A stretch of 50,141 nucleotides of DNA from Zoogloeaceae bacterium. GTDB taxonomy: Bacteria > Pseudomonadota > Gammaproteobacteria > Burkholderiales > Rhodocyclaceae. Where the stretch lies: the NCBI GenBank assembly GCA_031277315.1, contig JAITMP010000028.1, positions 1-50,141 on the forward strand. Direction: 5' to 3'. The translations under genes were made by a program, and so were the position numbers. The notes under the pieces were generated by a model. It ran no database searches, had not been told where the DNA came from, and saw only the letters and a list, made by a program, of their open reading frames with translations. The number at the start of each line of letters is the position of its first letter. Position 1 is the first letter of the stretch. Below are positions 21,846-29,613 of the stretch, piece after piece.

Positions 21846-23324
21846 ATGTCTGGTCTTCCCTTATTGAGTCTTGCGATCTGGCTGCCCATCGTCGGCGGCC
21901 TGCTGGTGCTCGCCACCGGCGACCGCAACGCGAAGCTGGTGCGCCCGCTCGCGCTGGCGCTTGCGGTGGCCGGTTTCCTCGTCACCCTGCCGCTGTACAT
22001 CGGCTTCGACACGACGACCAGCGCCATGCAATTCACCGAGTTGCGCTGGTGGATTCCGCGCTTCAGCATCGAGTACCGGCTCGGCGTGGACGGCATCTCG
22101 GTGCTGTTCATTCTGCTCAACAGCTTCATCACGCCGCTGGTGGTGCTGGCCGGCTGGAAAGTGATCGAGGAAAAAGTGGCCCAGTACATGGCGGCCTTCC
22201 TCATCATGTCCGGCCTCATGAACGGCATTTTCTCCGCGCTCGACGCCGTGTTGTTCTACGTTTTCTTCGAGGCGTCGTTGATCCCGATGTACATCATCAT
22301 CGGCGTCTGGGGCGGCCCGAACCGGGTCTACGCGGCGTTCAAGTTCTTCCTCTACACGCTGCTCGGCTCGCTGCTGATGCTGGTGGCGCTGATCTGGCTC
22401 TTCTTCCAGTCCGACTTCAGTTTCAACCTGCTCGACTGGCACGCGCTGCCGATTCCGCTCAGCGCGCAGATTTACCTGTTCCTCGCTTTCCTGGTGGCCT
22501 TCGCCGTCAAGGTGCCGATGTGGCCGGTGCACACCTGGTTGCCGGACGCCCACGTCGAAGCGCCGACGGGCGGATCGGTGGTGCTGGCCGCCATCATGCT
22601 GAAGCTGGGCGCTTACGGCTTTCTGCGGTTCTCGCTGCCGATCGCGCCGGACGCTTCGCGTGAACTAGCCTGGCTGATGATCGCCCTGTCGCTGATCGCC
22701 GTGGTGTATATCGGCTTCGTCGCCCTCGTGCAGTCCGACATGAAGAAACTGATCGCCTACTCGTCGATCTCGCATATGGGTTTCGTTACGCTCGGCTTTT
22801 TCATTTTCAATACGCTCGGCGTTGAGGGCGCGCTGGTGCAGATGATCTCGCACGGCTTCGTCTCCGGCGCCATGTTCCTTTGCGTCGGCGTTCTCTACGA
22901 CCGCATGCACAGCCGGAAGATCGCCGACTATGGCGGCGTGGTGCACACCATGCCGAAATTTGTTGCCTTCATGGTGTTTTTCGCGATGGCCAATTCGGGT
23001 TTGCCGGCCACCAGCGGCTTCGTTGGCGAGTTCATGGTCATCCTCGGCTCGGTGCAATACAGTTTCTGGATCGGTTTCATCGCCGCCATCACGCTGATTC
23101 TTGGCGCCGCCTATAACCTGTGGATGGTCAAGCGCGTGGCCTTCGGCGCGGTCGCCAACCGCCATGTCGCCGAGTTGGCCGACATCAACACGCGGGAATT
23201 CGTCGTTCTGGGTATTCTGGCGCTGTGCGTGTTGGGCATGGGCCTTTACCCGCTACCGTTTACCGATGTCATGCACGCTTCGGTAGACAACCTGCTCAAG
23301 CACGTCGCCGTGCCCAAGTTCTGA
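21846..23324 (+). CDS. nuoM: NADH-quinone oxidoreductase subunit M
   Basis: This antiporter-like subunit has 492 residues and about 14 hydrophobic segments. Family landmarks are [14 protein letters not shown], the glutamate-containing [14 protein letters not shown], and the lysine region [20 protein letters not shown]. It starts 10 bases after nuoL and ends 13 bases before nuoN. Confidence 0.96.
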   Translation: MSGLPLLSLAIWLPIVGGLLVLATGDRNAKLVRPLALALAVAGFLVTLPLYIGFDTTTSAMQFTELRWWIPRFSIEYRLGVDGISVLFILLNSFITPLVVLAGWKVIEEKVAQYMAAFLIMSGLMNGIFSALDAVLFYVFFEASLIPMYIIIGVWGGPNRVYAAFKFFLYTLLGSLLMLVALIWLFFQSDFSFNLLDWHALPIPLSAQIYLFLAFLVAFAVKVPMWPVHTWLPDAHVEAPTGGSVVLAAIMLKLGAYGFLRFSLPIAPDASRELAWLMIALSLIAVVYIGFVALVQSDMKKLIAYSSISHMGFVTLGFFIFNTLGVEGALVQMISHGFVSGAMFLCVGVLYDRMHSRKIADYGGVVHTMPKFVAFMVFFAMANSGLPATSGFVGEFMVILGSVQYSFWIGFIAAITLILGAAYNLWMVKRVAFGAVANRHVAELADINTREFVVLGILALCVLGMGLYPLPFTDVMHASVDNLLKHVAVPKF

Positions 23325-23337
23325 GGACGGACGAAAC

Positions 23338-24831
23338 ATGAACTTCGTAATGCCCGATCTCTACCCGGCCTCGGCGGAAATTTTCATTCTGCTGATGGCT
23401 TGCGTGGTGCTCCTGGCCGATCTTTTCGCCGGCAAGGGCCGCCGCTGGCTGGCGTATCTGCTGGCCCAACTGACGCTGGTCGGCTGCTTCGTCATCACCG
23501 TGCTGACCCGCGACGGCCAGAACGTGACGACCTTCAGCAACATGTTCGTCAGCGACATGCTGGCTGATTTCCTCAAGCTGGTGCTCTACCCGGCGGTGGC
23601 GGTGATGCTGGTCTACAGCCGCGAATACCTCGCCGCCCGCAAGCTCGATCGCGGCGAGTTCTACGTGCTGGTGCTGTTCGCCACCCTCGGCATGATGGTG
23701 ATGATCTCGGCCAACCACTTCCTCAGCGTTTATCTCGGCCTCGAACTGCTGGCGCTCTCGCTCTACGCGCTGGTGGCGATCGACCGCGATTCGGCGCGCG
23801 CCACCGAAGCGGCGATGAAATATTTTGTCCTCGGCGCGATGGCTTCCGGCCTGCTGCTCTACGGCATGTCGATGGTGTACGGCGCCGTCGGCAGTCTGGA
23901 TCTGTTCGAGGTCGGGCAGCGCGTCGCGACGGGCGGCGGCGACAGGGCTGTGCTGGTGTTCGGCCTCGTGTTCATCGTCTCCGGCCTGGCTTTCAAGCTC
24001 GGCGTGGTGCCCTTCCACATGTGGATACCGGATGTCTATCACGGCGCGCCGACGGCGGTGACCTTGTTCATCGGATCGGCGCCCAAGCTGGCGGCCTTCG
24101 CCATTACCCTGCGCATGCTGGTGATCGGCCTGAACGGGCTGGCCGAGCACTGGCAGACGATGCTGATGTTTCTCGCTGCGCTGTCCATCGCGCTCGGCAA
24201 TCTGGCCGCCATCGCGCAGACCAACATCAAACGCATGCTGGCCTATTCGGCGATTTCCCACATGGGCTTCATGCTGCTCGGCCTGCTCTCCGGGCTGACC
24301 GGCCCGGAGGGGATGCTCGATCAGACGTTCGCGGCGCTCAACGCCTACAGCTCGGCGATGTTCTATGCCATCGCTTACGTGCTGATGAGTCTGGGGGCGT
24401 TCGGCATGGTGCTGCTGCTCTCGCGCGCCGGCTTCGAGGCCGAGAACATCGAGGACTTCAAAGGGCTCAACAAGCGCAGCCCGTGGTTCGCCGCGATGAT
24501 GATGATCCTGATGTTCTCGATGGCGGGCGTGCCGTTCTTCGTCGGTTTCTTCGCCAAGTTCGCCGTCTTGCAGGCGGTGGTGGCGGCCGGGCATGTCTGG
24601 CTGGCGGTGTTCGCCGTGCTGTTCTCGCTGATCGGCGCTTTCTACTACCTGCGCGTCGTCAAGGTGATGTATTTCGATGCGCCGACCGACATGGCGCCGC
24701 TCGAAGCGCCGCCCGACATGCGCATCCTGCTCTCGCTGAACGGCATCGCGGTGGCGCTGCTCGGCCTGCTCCCCGGCGGCGTGTTCGATTACGCGATTTT
24801 CGCCACCTACGGTTTCATCGCCGGGTACTGA
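23338..24831 (+). CDS. nuoN: NADH-quinone oxidoreductase subunit N
   Basis: This is the third antiporter-like subunit, 497 residues with about 14 membrane helices. Conserved pieces include [30 protein letters not shown] and [20 protein letters not shown]. It is the last nuo gene. A small GC hairpin (arms at 24841-24846 and 24852-24857, no T-run) follows the stop. The DUF2818 gene often found next in betaproteobacteria is absent. Confidence 0.96.
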   Translation: MNFVMPDLYPASAEIFILLMACVVLLADLFAGKGRRWLAYLLAQLTLVGCFVITVLTRDGQNVTTFSNMFVSDMLADFLKLVLYPAVAVMLVYSREYLAARKLDRGEFYVLVLFATLGMMVMISANHFLSVYLGLELLALSLYALVAIDRDSARATEAAMKYFVLGAMASGLLLYGMSMVYGAVGSLDLFEVGQRVATGGGDRAVLVFGLVFIVSGLAFKLGVVPFHMWIPDVYHGAPTAVTLFIGSAPKLAAFAITLRMLVIGLNGLAEHWQTMLMFLAALSIALGNLAAIAQTNIKRMLAYSAISHMGFMLLGLLSGLTGPEGMLDQTFAALNAYSSAMFYAIAYVLMSLGAFGMVLLLSRAGFEAENIEDFKGLNKRSPWFAAMMMILMFSMAGVPFFVGFFAKFAVLQAVVAAGHVWLAVFAVLFSLIGAFYYLRVVKVMYFDAPTDMAPLEAPPDMRILLSLNGIAVALLGLLPGGVFDYAIFATYGFIAGY

Positions 24832-24883
24832 TTTCCCCCCGCCCCGCAAGACGGGGCCGCCCGGCTTTAACGCTCGCAAATGA

Positions 24884-25498
24884 ATGCCGCGCATGACCGA
24901 TAATGAAAGCAGGGCGAAGGCGGAGGAAGCGCGCCATGAAGCGCACCTGCGTGAAACCGGCGTTGCCAGCGAAGATATTTTTTCCGGCCAGTTGCTGCGC
25001 GTCAAACGCGACATCGTGCGCCTGCCCGACGGCAAGCTGACCACCCGTGAGTTCATCGCCCATCCCGGCGCAGTGGTGATGATTGCCGAGTTGCCCGACG
25101 GCAAGCTGCTTTTCGAGCGCCAGTTCCGCTATCCGCACGACCGCGTGTTTCTCGAACTGCCGGCCGGCAAGATTCATCCCGGCGAGGATGTCCGGCTCAC
25201 CGCCGAGCGCGAACTGCGGGAGGAAACCGGCTACGTCGCCGAAGACTGGCGCCACCTCGGCGTGATCCATCCCTGCATCGCCTATTCCGACGAGCGCATC
25301 GAAATTTTTCTCGCGCGCGGCTTGTCTCATGTCGGGTCGGCGCTCGACGACGGCGAGTTTCTCGAAGTGCATGCGCTCAGTCTTGCTGAAGCCATCGAGG
25401 CGGTGCGTGACGGACGGCTCACCGACGGCAAGAGCATCGCCGGCCTGTTCTGGGCCGAGCGCGCGCTCGACGGACGCTGGCCCCTGCCGCCAGCCTGA
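24884..25498 (+). CDS. Nudix hydrolase, ADP-ribose pyrophosphatase-like
   Basis: This 204-residue Nudix enzyme has a perfect Nudix box: G, five residues, E, seven residues, then RELREETGY. It spans GKIHPGE through EETGY, with the helix glutamates that bind Mg2+. The N-terminal beta domain with a dimer-type FERQFRYPHD element is characteristic of ADP-ribose or ADP-sugar pyrophosphatases (NudF/TrgB type). It probably clears ADP-ribose or a related nucleotide sugar. A start nine bases downstream at 24893 is equally possible, as neither has a clear ribosome-binding site. A Nudix gene after nuoN is a recurrent betaproteobacterial arrangement. Confidence 0.88.
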   Translation: MPRMTDNESRAKAEEARHEAHLRETGVASEDIFSGQLLRVKRDIVRLPDGKLTTREFIAHPGAVVMIAELPDGKLLFERQFRYPHDRVFLELPAGKIHPGEDVRLTAERELREETGYVAEDWRHLGVIHPCIAYSDERIEIFLARGLSHVGSALDDGEFLEVHALSLAEAIEAVRDGRLTDGKSIAGLFWAERALDGRWPLPPA

Positions 25499-25710
25499 CG
25501 CCATCCAGTAGGGAGGGGGGAGAAAACGGACGGGGGTTGATGGGGTGAATCGCCCGGAGAGGCGCGTCGTTATTAGAGGTTGGGGGAGAAGGCTGAATTC
25601 ATGATTCCCGGACGGAAGCGGGGGAAAACTCCGGAGAAATCGGGCGTCGGTTACGGGAAATAGCGGCATCCGCTACGGAAATTCCCCCGCTTTGAAGGGC
25701 ATTTAATTAA
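25499..25710. other. Noncoding gap with nested inverted repeats
   Basis: I see no gene in these 212 bases. The left part (25511-25547) is G-rich and purine-biased. The right part holds a perfect 11-base inverted repeat (25616-25626 with 25682-25692), which encloses a small hairpin. The gap marks the boundary between the Nudix gene and the prophage fragment. Confidence 0.6.
25616..25692. repeat. Long-range inverted repeat, possible structured element
   Basis: AAGCGGGGGAA (25616-25626) is perfectly complementary to TTCCCCCGCTT (25682-25692), 55 bases apart. Between them TAGCGG-CAT-CCGCTA (25661-25675) forms a second perfect hairpin. The whole could fold as a closed multi-stem element of 77 bases. 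It may be a structured RNA, a long 3' structure for either flanking gene, or a remnant of the prophage junction. Confidence 0.4.
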
Positions 25711-26307
25711 TCATCGAACGCGGTTTAATACCAGCGATAGATGATCTTCAATCACGTCTGAAACCAATTGCTGGTCAGATGCCGGAAAGCCGATCAACGG
25801 CCTCGCCGGAATACCCGGATGCCTCACCCTCATCCTGACCAAGCCACCGAACGCGAGCGCCTTGGCCCTCTTCGGCGTGATCTCGTAAGCCGTCCCCTTC
25901 GGGCCATGCGTACCGGTGCCGAAATGGTGCCACGCCGCCTTCCGGTCGCTGAAGCCAAACACCAATTCCGCGCCCTGCACTTGATAATTGAAGCTCTCCA
26001 GCATGTCGCCGTTGCCGTGGAGAATCCGATGCCGCTGCACCTTGCGCGCCGTCGCCAAGCTCATCTGGCCCCGCTTGCGGAAACCGGGCCGCTGGGATTT
26101 CCAAACCATCGTGCCGATACTCATCGGCGACAATTCCTTCCACTTCGTCCCGTCCGGCGCCAGCCCCTTGTTGTGGCGCTCCTGATTCACCGGCAGCAAG
26201 GATTCCCCCATGCTCTCCAGCATCTGCCGTGGCGTGGCGATTTCCAGCCGCACGGCTTCCAGCGCGCGGGCCAGATGGTCAGCTTGAAATTCGACGGTGA
26301 AACGCAT
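25711..26307 (-). CDS. Mu gpG-like phage virion morphogenesis protein
   Basis: The 198-residue product resembles the Mu gpG / phage virion morphogenesis family (Phage_tail_S type), which acts in head-tail assembly. Visible family features are the N-terminal helix with LARALEAV, the NQERHNKGLAPDGTKWKELSP segment, the stretch around ILHGNGDMLESFNYQV, and the C-terminal HHFGTGTHGPKG and PARPLIGF. The last of these is the most recognisable signature. It lies directly downstream of a gpF-like fragment in the same orientation, matching Mu order F then G. No other structural gene follows, so it is an isolated remnant; whether it is expressed is unknown. Confidence 0.75.
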   Translation of the reverse strand: MRFTVEFQADHLARALEAVRLEIATPRQMLESMGESLLPVNQERHNKGLAPDGTKWKELSPMSIGTMVWKSQRPGFRKRGQMSLATARKVQRHRILHGNGDMLESFNYQVQGAELVFGFSDRKAAWHHFGTGTHGPKGTAYEITPKRAKALAFGGLVRMRVRHPGIPARPLIGFPASDQQLVSDVIEDHLSLVLNRVR

Positions 26308-26366
26308 AGACTGTACCTACGCTGGTGGATATAGTGCTGTGGTGTGAACGCCCAAATAAGCCAGCA

Positions 26367-26399
26367 GACGCCGCCGCCACAGAGGCGGCGTCATTTTTT
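26367..26399 (+). terminator. Terminator-like hairpin between the prophage genes
   Basis: Arms GACGCCGCC (26367-26375) and GGCGGCGTC (26384-26392) form a perfect 9-bp stem with an 8-base loop, followed on the plus strand by ATTTTTT. The prophage genes run on the minus strand, and the stop codon of the gpF fragment (26393-26391) lies partly inside the right arm. Any transcript that it terminates would be rightward, that is antisense to the gpG-like gene. Confidence 0.55.
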
Positions 26400-27332
26400 G
26401 TAGCGCAAGAATCCTCTGCGCATCTTGTTGAAGTACGGCGCTCTGCTGGTATGAAACGTTGTCACGGAATCCCAGCCCTCCCTTGATTTTCTGAACACCA
26501 CCATCGCGTAACGCTCCTTTCCCTGATCGACGATCACGACCGATTTCAGGTAGTGGCGCACGAGATATTTTTTCCCCGGCGTGTTTCTCACCGATTCCCA
26601 TGACTCCCAGATTTCGTCCGGATCAAGCAGCGTTTCGGCCAGCAGCCGCATGTATTTTTTACGCCCCTGCTTGCCCTCCAGCAACATCTTGAATTGCTCG
26701 TCGCCGAGCGCCGGATCGTAAGCCGCCTTGTCCTGAATGAACATGCCAGCCCCGATCACCAGAGCCGAATCTGACGCATCAATGAAAACCGCCGGCTTCG
26801 CCAGCGTTGCCTTGAACCGTTCAAGGAAGTCCTTCACAACACCCGTCGCCGGTAACGATTCATCGACCAGAAACGAACTATCGAGCACGGTGGGCGCCGG
26901 CGCCGGCGGCGGCTTGAAGCCGGGCGGCCACGGCCACTCATCGGGAACCAGCCGCGCCAGATGCTCCGGTAGAGGCGGCACCGTATGCGGTTCCAGCCAC
27001 GCCTTGCCCGGGTTGTAAGCGAAGCCGGGGTCAATGCCTTTCGGCGTCAGCACGGTACGCGGGTTGCTGCCGTTCTTGCCGACGATGCGCTCCTCCCACA
27101 CGATGGGCGGCGCCTCATCCGGCCCGTCATTGCCCTTCTTCTCCCACTCGCGCCGCGCCTCCAGGCGCGAGAGCGAATCCACCCGGCACTTGCAGCCCCA
27201 GCCGTTTTGCGGCATGTGCGTATCCCACCACGGATCATCCGCAGGCAGAACCAAGCCATCCCACGACTGATGCTCCGGCCTCGGATGCTCAATAGTCGTG
27301 TGCCGGTAACGCCAGTAAGGCCGCACATCCAA
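26391..27332 (-). pseudogene. 5'-truncated Mu gpF-like head protein with PBECR-type C-terminal domain
   Basis: The frame (313 codons) begins abruptly at a TTG at 27332 directly after an in-frame TGA (27335-27333), inside what is normally the middle of a Mu gpF-like minor head protein. The first 60 residues match the family end: YWRYRHTTIEHPRPEH, LVLPADDPWWDTHMPQNGWG and CKCRV. The N-terminal half is missing. After a Pro-rich linker (about residues 115-145), the last 150 residues resemble the phage Barnase-EndoU-Colicin-RelE (PBECR) nuclease-like domains often attached to Mu F proteins. Landmarks are LLDPDEIWESW, VVIVDQGKERYAMVVF, TTFHTS and a Lys/Arg-rich end. The nuclease assignment is from pattern memory and not proven. 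The truncation indicates a decaying prophage fragment. Confidence 0.65.
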
Positions 27333-27412
27333 TCAGTATTTCAGGAATTGCTTATTCAAGTACAATCCACGGACGCATCCGCGTGAAGCGGACGGGTCGG
27401 TGGAGAGAAGGC

Positions 27413-28672
27413 ATGAAGCAATGCAGCCCCACGCTGCGGCAGGCTGACGATAATAAGGCGCGCAAGGACAGCGGCAAGGAATCCGGCCGCATCCAGGTGC
27501 TGCGCGTGCTGTCTGAAGTCACCGCCACGCTTGCTTCCGATTACGACCTGGAGGCGCTGCTCAACCGTTTTCTCGTCATGATGGTGCGGCTCTCCGGCGC
27601 TTCCGCTGGCGCCGTGCGCGTGCTGACGGGCGATGGCCGTTATCTGAAACTGGCGACCTCGCTCGGTTTGCCGCCGGCGCTGGTCGAGAACGAACGGCTG
27701 GTCGGCGTTGATTGCGGCGTCTGCGGCGCCGCGCTGCGCGCTGACGAGATCAAGCAGACGCGCGATTTCAGCGTTTGCGCCGCGCGCACCGGCCAGTCTT
27801 TCTTCCGCGAATGCCGCTCGATGGTGGCGATTCCGTTCGAGCACAATGGACGTCCGCTCGGCGTCTATAACCTTTACATGACCGGAGAGCAGCCGATCCC
27901 GGAGGAAGTGTCCCTGCTGCTCTGCTCGATCGGCGAGCATCTCGCGATGGCGGTCGAGAACACCCGCTTGATGCGCGAGAACCTGCGCATGACGCTGATG
28001 AACGAGCGGCAGATGATGGCGAATGAAGTGCACGACTCGCTGGCGCAGACGATGGCGTACATGAAAATGCGCATCGAACTGCTGCACGAAGCCCTGCTGG
28101 TGCAGGGGAGCGAACAGCAGGGCGACAAAACGCAGAAGGCGCTGAAGTATTCCGTCGACATCCAGCAGGCGCTCGACGAAGCCTATGCCAGCCTGCGCGA
28201 ACTGCTCACCCAATTCCGCAACCGCATGGACCCGCTCGGCCTCGAACACGCGCTCAAGGAATTGGCGGCAACGTATTTCGACCGCACCGGCGTGCGGCTC
28301 ACATTCGAGAACCGCATCCCCGATCTGAATCTCGGCGTCGATCAGGAAGTGCAGGTTTTCCACATCCTGCAAGAGGCGCTCTCCAACGTCGCCCGCCATG
28401 CCGGCGCCGGCCATGCCTGGCTGACGCTCGAAGCGACGGACGGGCAGTATGTGTTTACCGTCGAGGACGATGGCCGCGGCGTGTTCGTCATGGGCGCGCA
28501 GCCCGACCTGCGCCACCACTTCGGCATCAGCATCATGAGCGAACGCGCGCAGCGTCTCGGCGGCACCATCGAACTTGCCAACCGACCGCCGAGCGGCGCG
28601 CGGCTGCGCCTGCTGATGCCGATCCACGCGGATGAACGCATTGGCGAAGCAAGCGGCGCGGCGCCGGCATGA
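27413..28672 (+). CDS. Soluble NarX-like sensor histidine kinase with GAF domain
   Basis: This is a 419-residue two-component kinase without membrane segments. A GAF domain covers roughly residues 30-195 and carries a cysteine cluster: CGVCG near 103-107 and VCAARTG near 122, plus another Cys in RECRS. This resembles the cysteine-bearing central module of NarX-type kinases. The HisKA_3 dimerisation helix follows with phospho-acceptor His207 in NEVHDSLAQTM, then a HATPase with ILQEALSNVARHA, VEDDGRGV and GISIMSERAQ. The start at ATG 27413 has a good GGAGAGAAGG upstream; an in-frame GTG at 27383 is less likely. It overlaps the response-regulator gene by 4 bases and is surely its partner. The signal is unknown; a redox, oxygen or nitrate-type cue is a guess. 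Confidence 0.88.
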   Translation: MKQCSPTLRQADDNKARKDSGKESGRIQVLRVLSEVTATLASDYDLEALLNRFLVMMVRLSGASAGAVRVLTGDGRYLKLATSLGLPPALVENERLVGVDCGVCGAALRADEIKQTRDFSVCAARTGQSFFRECRSMVAIPFEHNGRPLGVYNLYMTGEQPIPEEVSLLLCSIGEHLAMAVENTRLMRENLRMTLMNERQMMANEVHDSLAQTMAYMKMRIELLHEALLVQGSEQQGDKTQKALKYSVDIQQALDEAYASLRELLTQFRNRMDPLGLEHALKELAATYFDRTGVRLTFENRIPDLNLGVDQEVQVFHILQEALSNVARHAGAGHAWLTLEATDGQYVFTVEDDGRGVFVMGAQPDLRHHFGISIMSERAQRLGGTIELANRPPSGARLRLLMPIHADERIGEASGAAPA

Positions 28673-29358
28673 CGGAGCGGAAAGGAATGCCCGTGAACAA
28701 CGACGCCATCAAGGTCATGCTGGTCGACGACCACACCCTGTTCCGCAAGGGGCTGGCGGAACTGCTCGACGGCTGCGCCGCGATTCACGTTGTCGCCGCC
28801 ACTGGCGCGCCCGCTGACGCTGCGCGCTTGTTGGCGGAGGCGCAGCCCGACGTGCTGGTGCTCGATCTCAACATGCCGCCGCACGGCGGACTGGCCTTGC
28901 TGCGCGAACTGCAAGCGGAAGGCTGGAGCAAGCCGACGCTGATTCTGACTGTCAGCGATGCCGAGGACGATCTCGCCAACGCCATGCGCGCCGGTGTGCG
29001 CGGCTATCTGCTGAAGGATATGGAGCCGGATGACGTCGTCGACGCCATCCAGCGCGCCGTGCGCGGTGAAACCGTGGTGGCGCCGACCATGACCTTGAAG
29101 CTGGTGAATTTGCTGCAAGGCGGCGGCAAGAGCGACGCGCGCGAAAATCTGCTCGCCCAGCTTACCGCGCGCGAACGCGAAATCCTCGAACATCTGGCGC
29201 AAGGTCGCTCGAACAAAGCCATCGCCAGGGCGCTGGAAATTTCGCATGACACCGTTAAGCTGCACGTGCGCCACATCCTGTCCAAGCTCAATCTGACTTC
29301 GCGCGTCGAAGCGGCGGTGTTCGCCGTCGAACAGAAAATGACGCCGCGGCGGAAATAG
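28669..29358 (+). CDS. NarL/FixJ-family response regulator
   Basis: The 229-residue regulator has an N-terminal receiver domain with the acidic pair DD at residues 20-21, phospho-acceptor Asp66 (VLDLNMP) and the lysine in GYLLKD. A C-terminal LuxR-type helix-turn-helix follows: LTAREREILEHLAQG then SNKAIARALEIS. The length and spacing fit NarL-like regulators. The listed ATG overlaps the kinase stop as ATGA. A GTG at 28693 has a better-spaced AAAGGA (28681-28686) and would give a 221-residue protein starting just before the receiver domain, so the true start is uncertain. It should bind DNA as a dimer when phosphorylated by the upstream kinase. Confidence 0.92.
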   Translation: MTERKGMPVNNDAIKVMLVDDHTLFRKGLAELLDGCAAIHVVAATGAPADAARLLAEAQPDVLVLDLNMPPHGGLALLRELQAEGWSKPTLILTVSDAEDDLANAMRAGVRGYLLKDMEPDDVVDAIQRAVRGETVVAPTMTLKLVNLLQGGGKSDARENLLAQLTAREREILEHLAQGRSNKAIARALEISHDTVKLHVRHILSKLNLTSRVEAAVFAVEQKMTPRRK

Positions 29359-29412
29359 CGCCGTACTGCTACAAACCTGCTACAACTTGGGGTGAATTTC
29401 AGGCGGGAAAAC

Positions 29413-29487
29413 TGGTCCCCTCGACAGGAATCGAACCTGTATTTGCCGCTTAGGAGGCGGCCGTTCTATCCATTGAACTACGAGGAG
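29413..29487 (-). tRNA. tRNA-Arg (anticodon CCT)
   Basis: This is a 75-base tRNA on the minus strand with encoded CCA. The acceptor CTCCTCG pairs with CGAGGGG with one U-G wobble. The D stem GTTC/GAAC, anticodon stem GCCGC/GCGGC with loop CTCCTAA (anticodon CCT), and T stem ACAGG/CCTGT are all intact. It reads the rare AGG codon. A TAAAAT on the minus strand (29526-29521) is a possible -10 box, about 34 bases upstream. Confidence 0.97.
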
Positions 29488-29551
29488 AGGGGAAGAACCA
29501 ATAGGTGGAATCGGGCGCGTATTTTAGCAGGTTGCGGCGTGCGCCCCCCGC

Positions 29552-29557
29552 TATAAT
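29552..29557 (+). promoter_or_regulatory. Possible -10 box for uup
   Basis: A perfect TATAAT lies 56 bases upstream of the uup ATG in GC-rich surroundings. The nearest -35-like sequence, TTGCGG at 29532-29537, is only 14 bases away, which is short. It is divergent from the probable tRNA-Arg promoter. Confidence 0.45.
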
Positions 29558-29613
29558 CGGCCCGCCATGATGTTCGTTTCCTCCGACTTTTCCGCTGTGT
29601 TTTCCGCCGCGTC

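Noticed and set aside
19403-22228. Long minus-strand open frame (941 codons) opposite nuoK-nuoM
   Set aside because: It is antisense to clearly conserved nuo genes and its translation is His/Arg/Gln-rich low-complexity sequence, typical of high-GC shadow frames. The same applies to long minus frames at 13477-16200, 7401-9704, 41009-43594 and 46964-48985.
24841-24857. Terminator after nuoN
   Set aside because: There is a short GC hairpin but no T-run, and the Nudix gene begins 27 bases later. It is at best a weak pause site.
25711-27332. Complete Mu-like prophage
   Set aside because: Only two late genes are present, one truncated, with no transposase, repressor, portal, tail genes or flanking repeats in the window.
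29366-29385. Two CTGCTACAA direct repeats after the NarL-like gene as an attachment site
   Set aside because: The repeats are only nine bases long and separated by two bases, with no integrase or mobile gene between the tRNA-Arg and the repeats.
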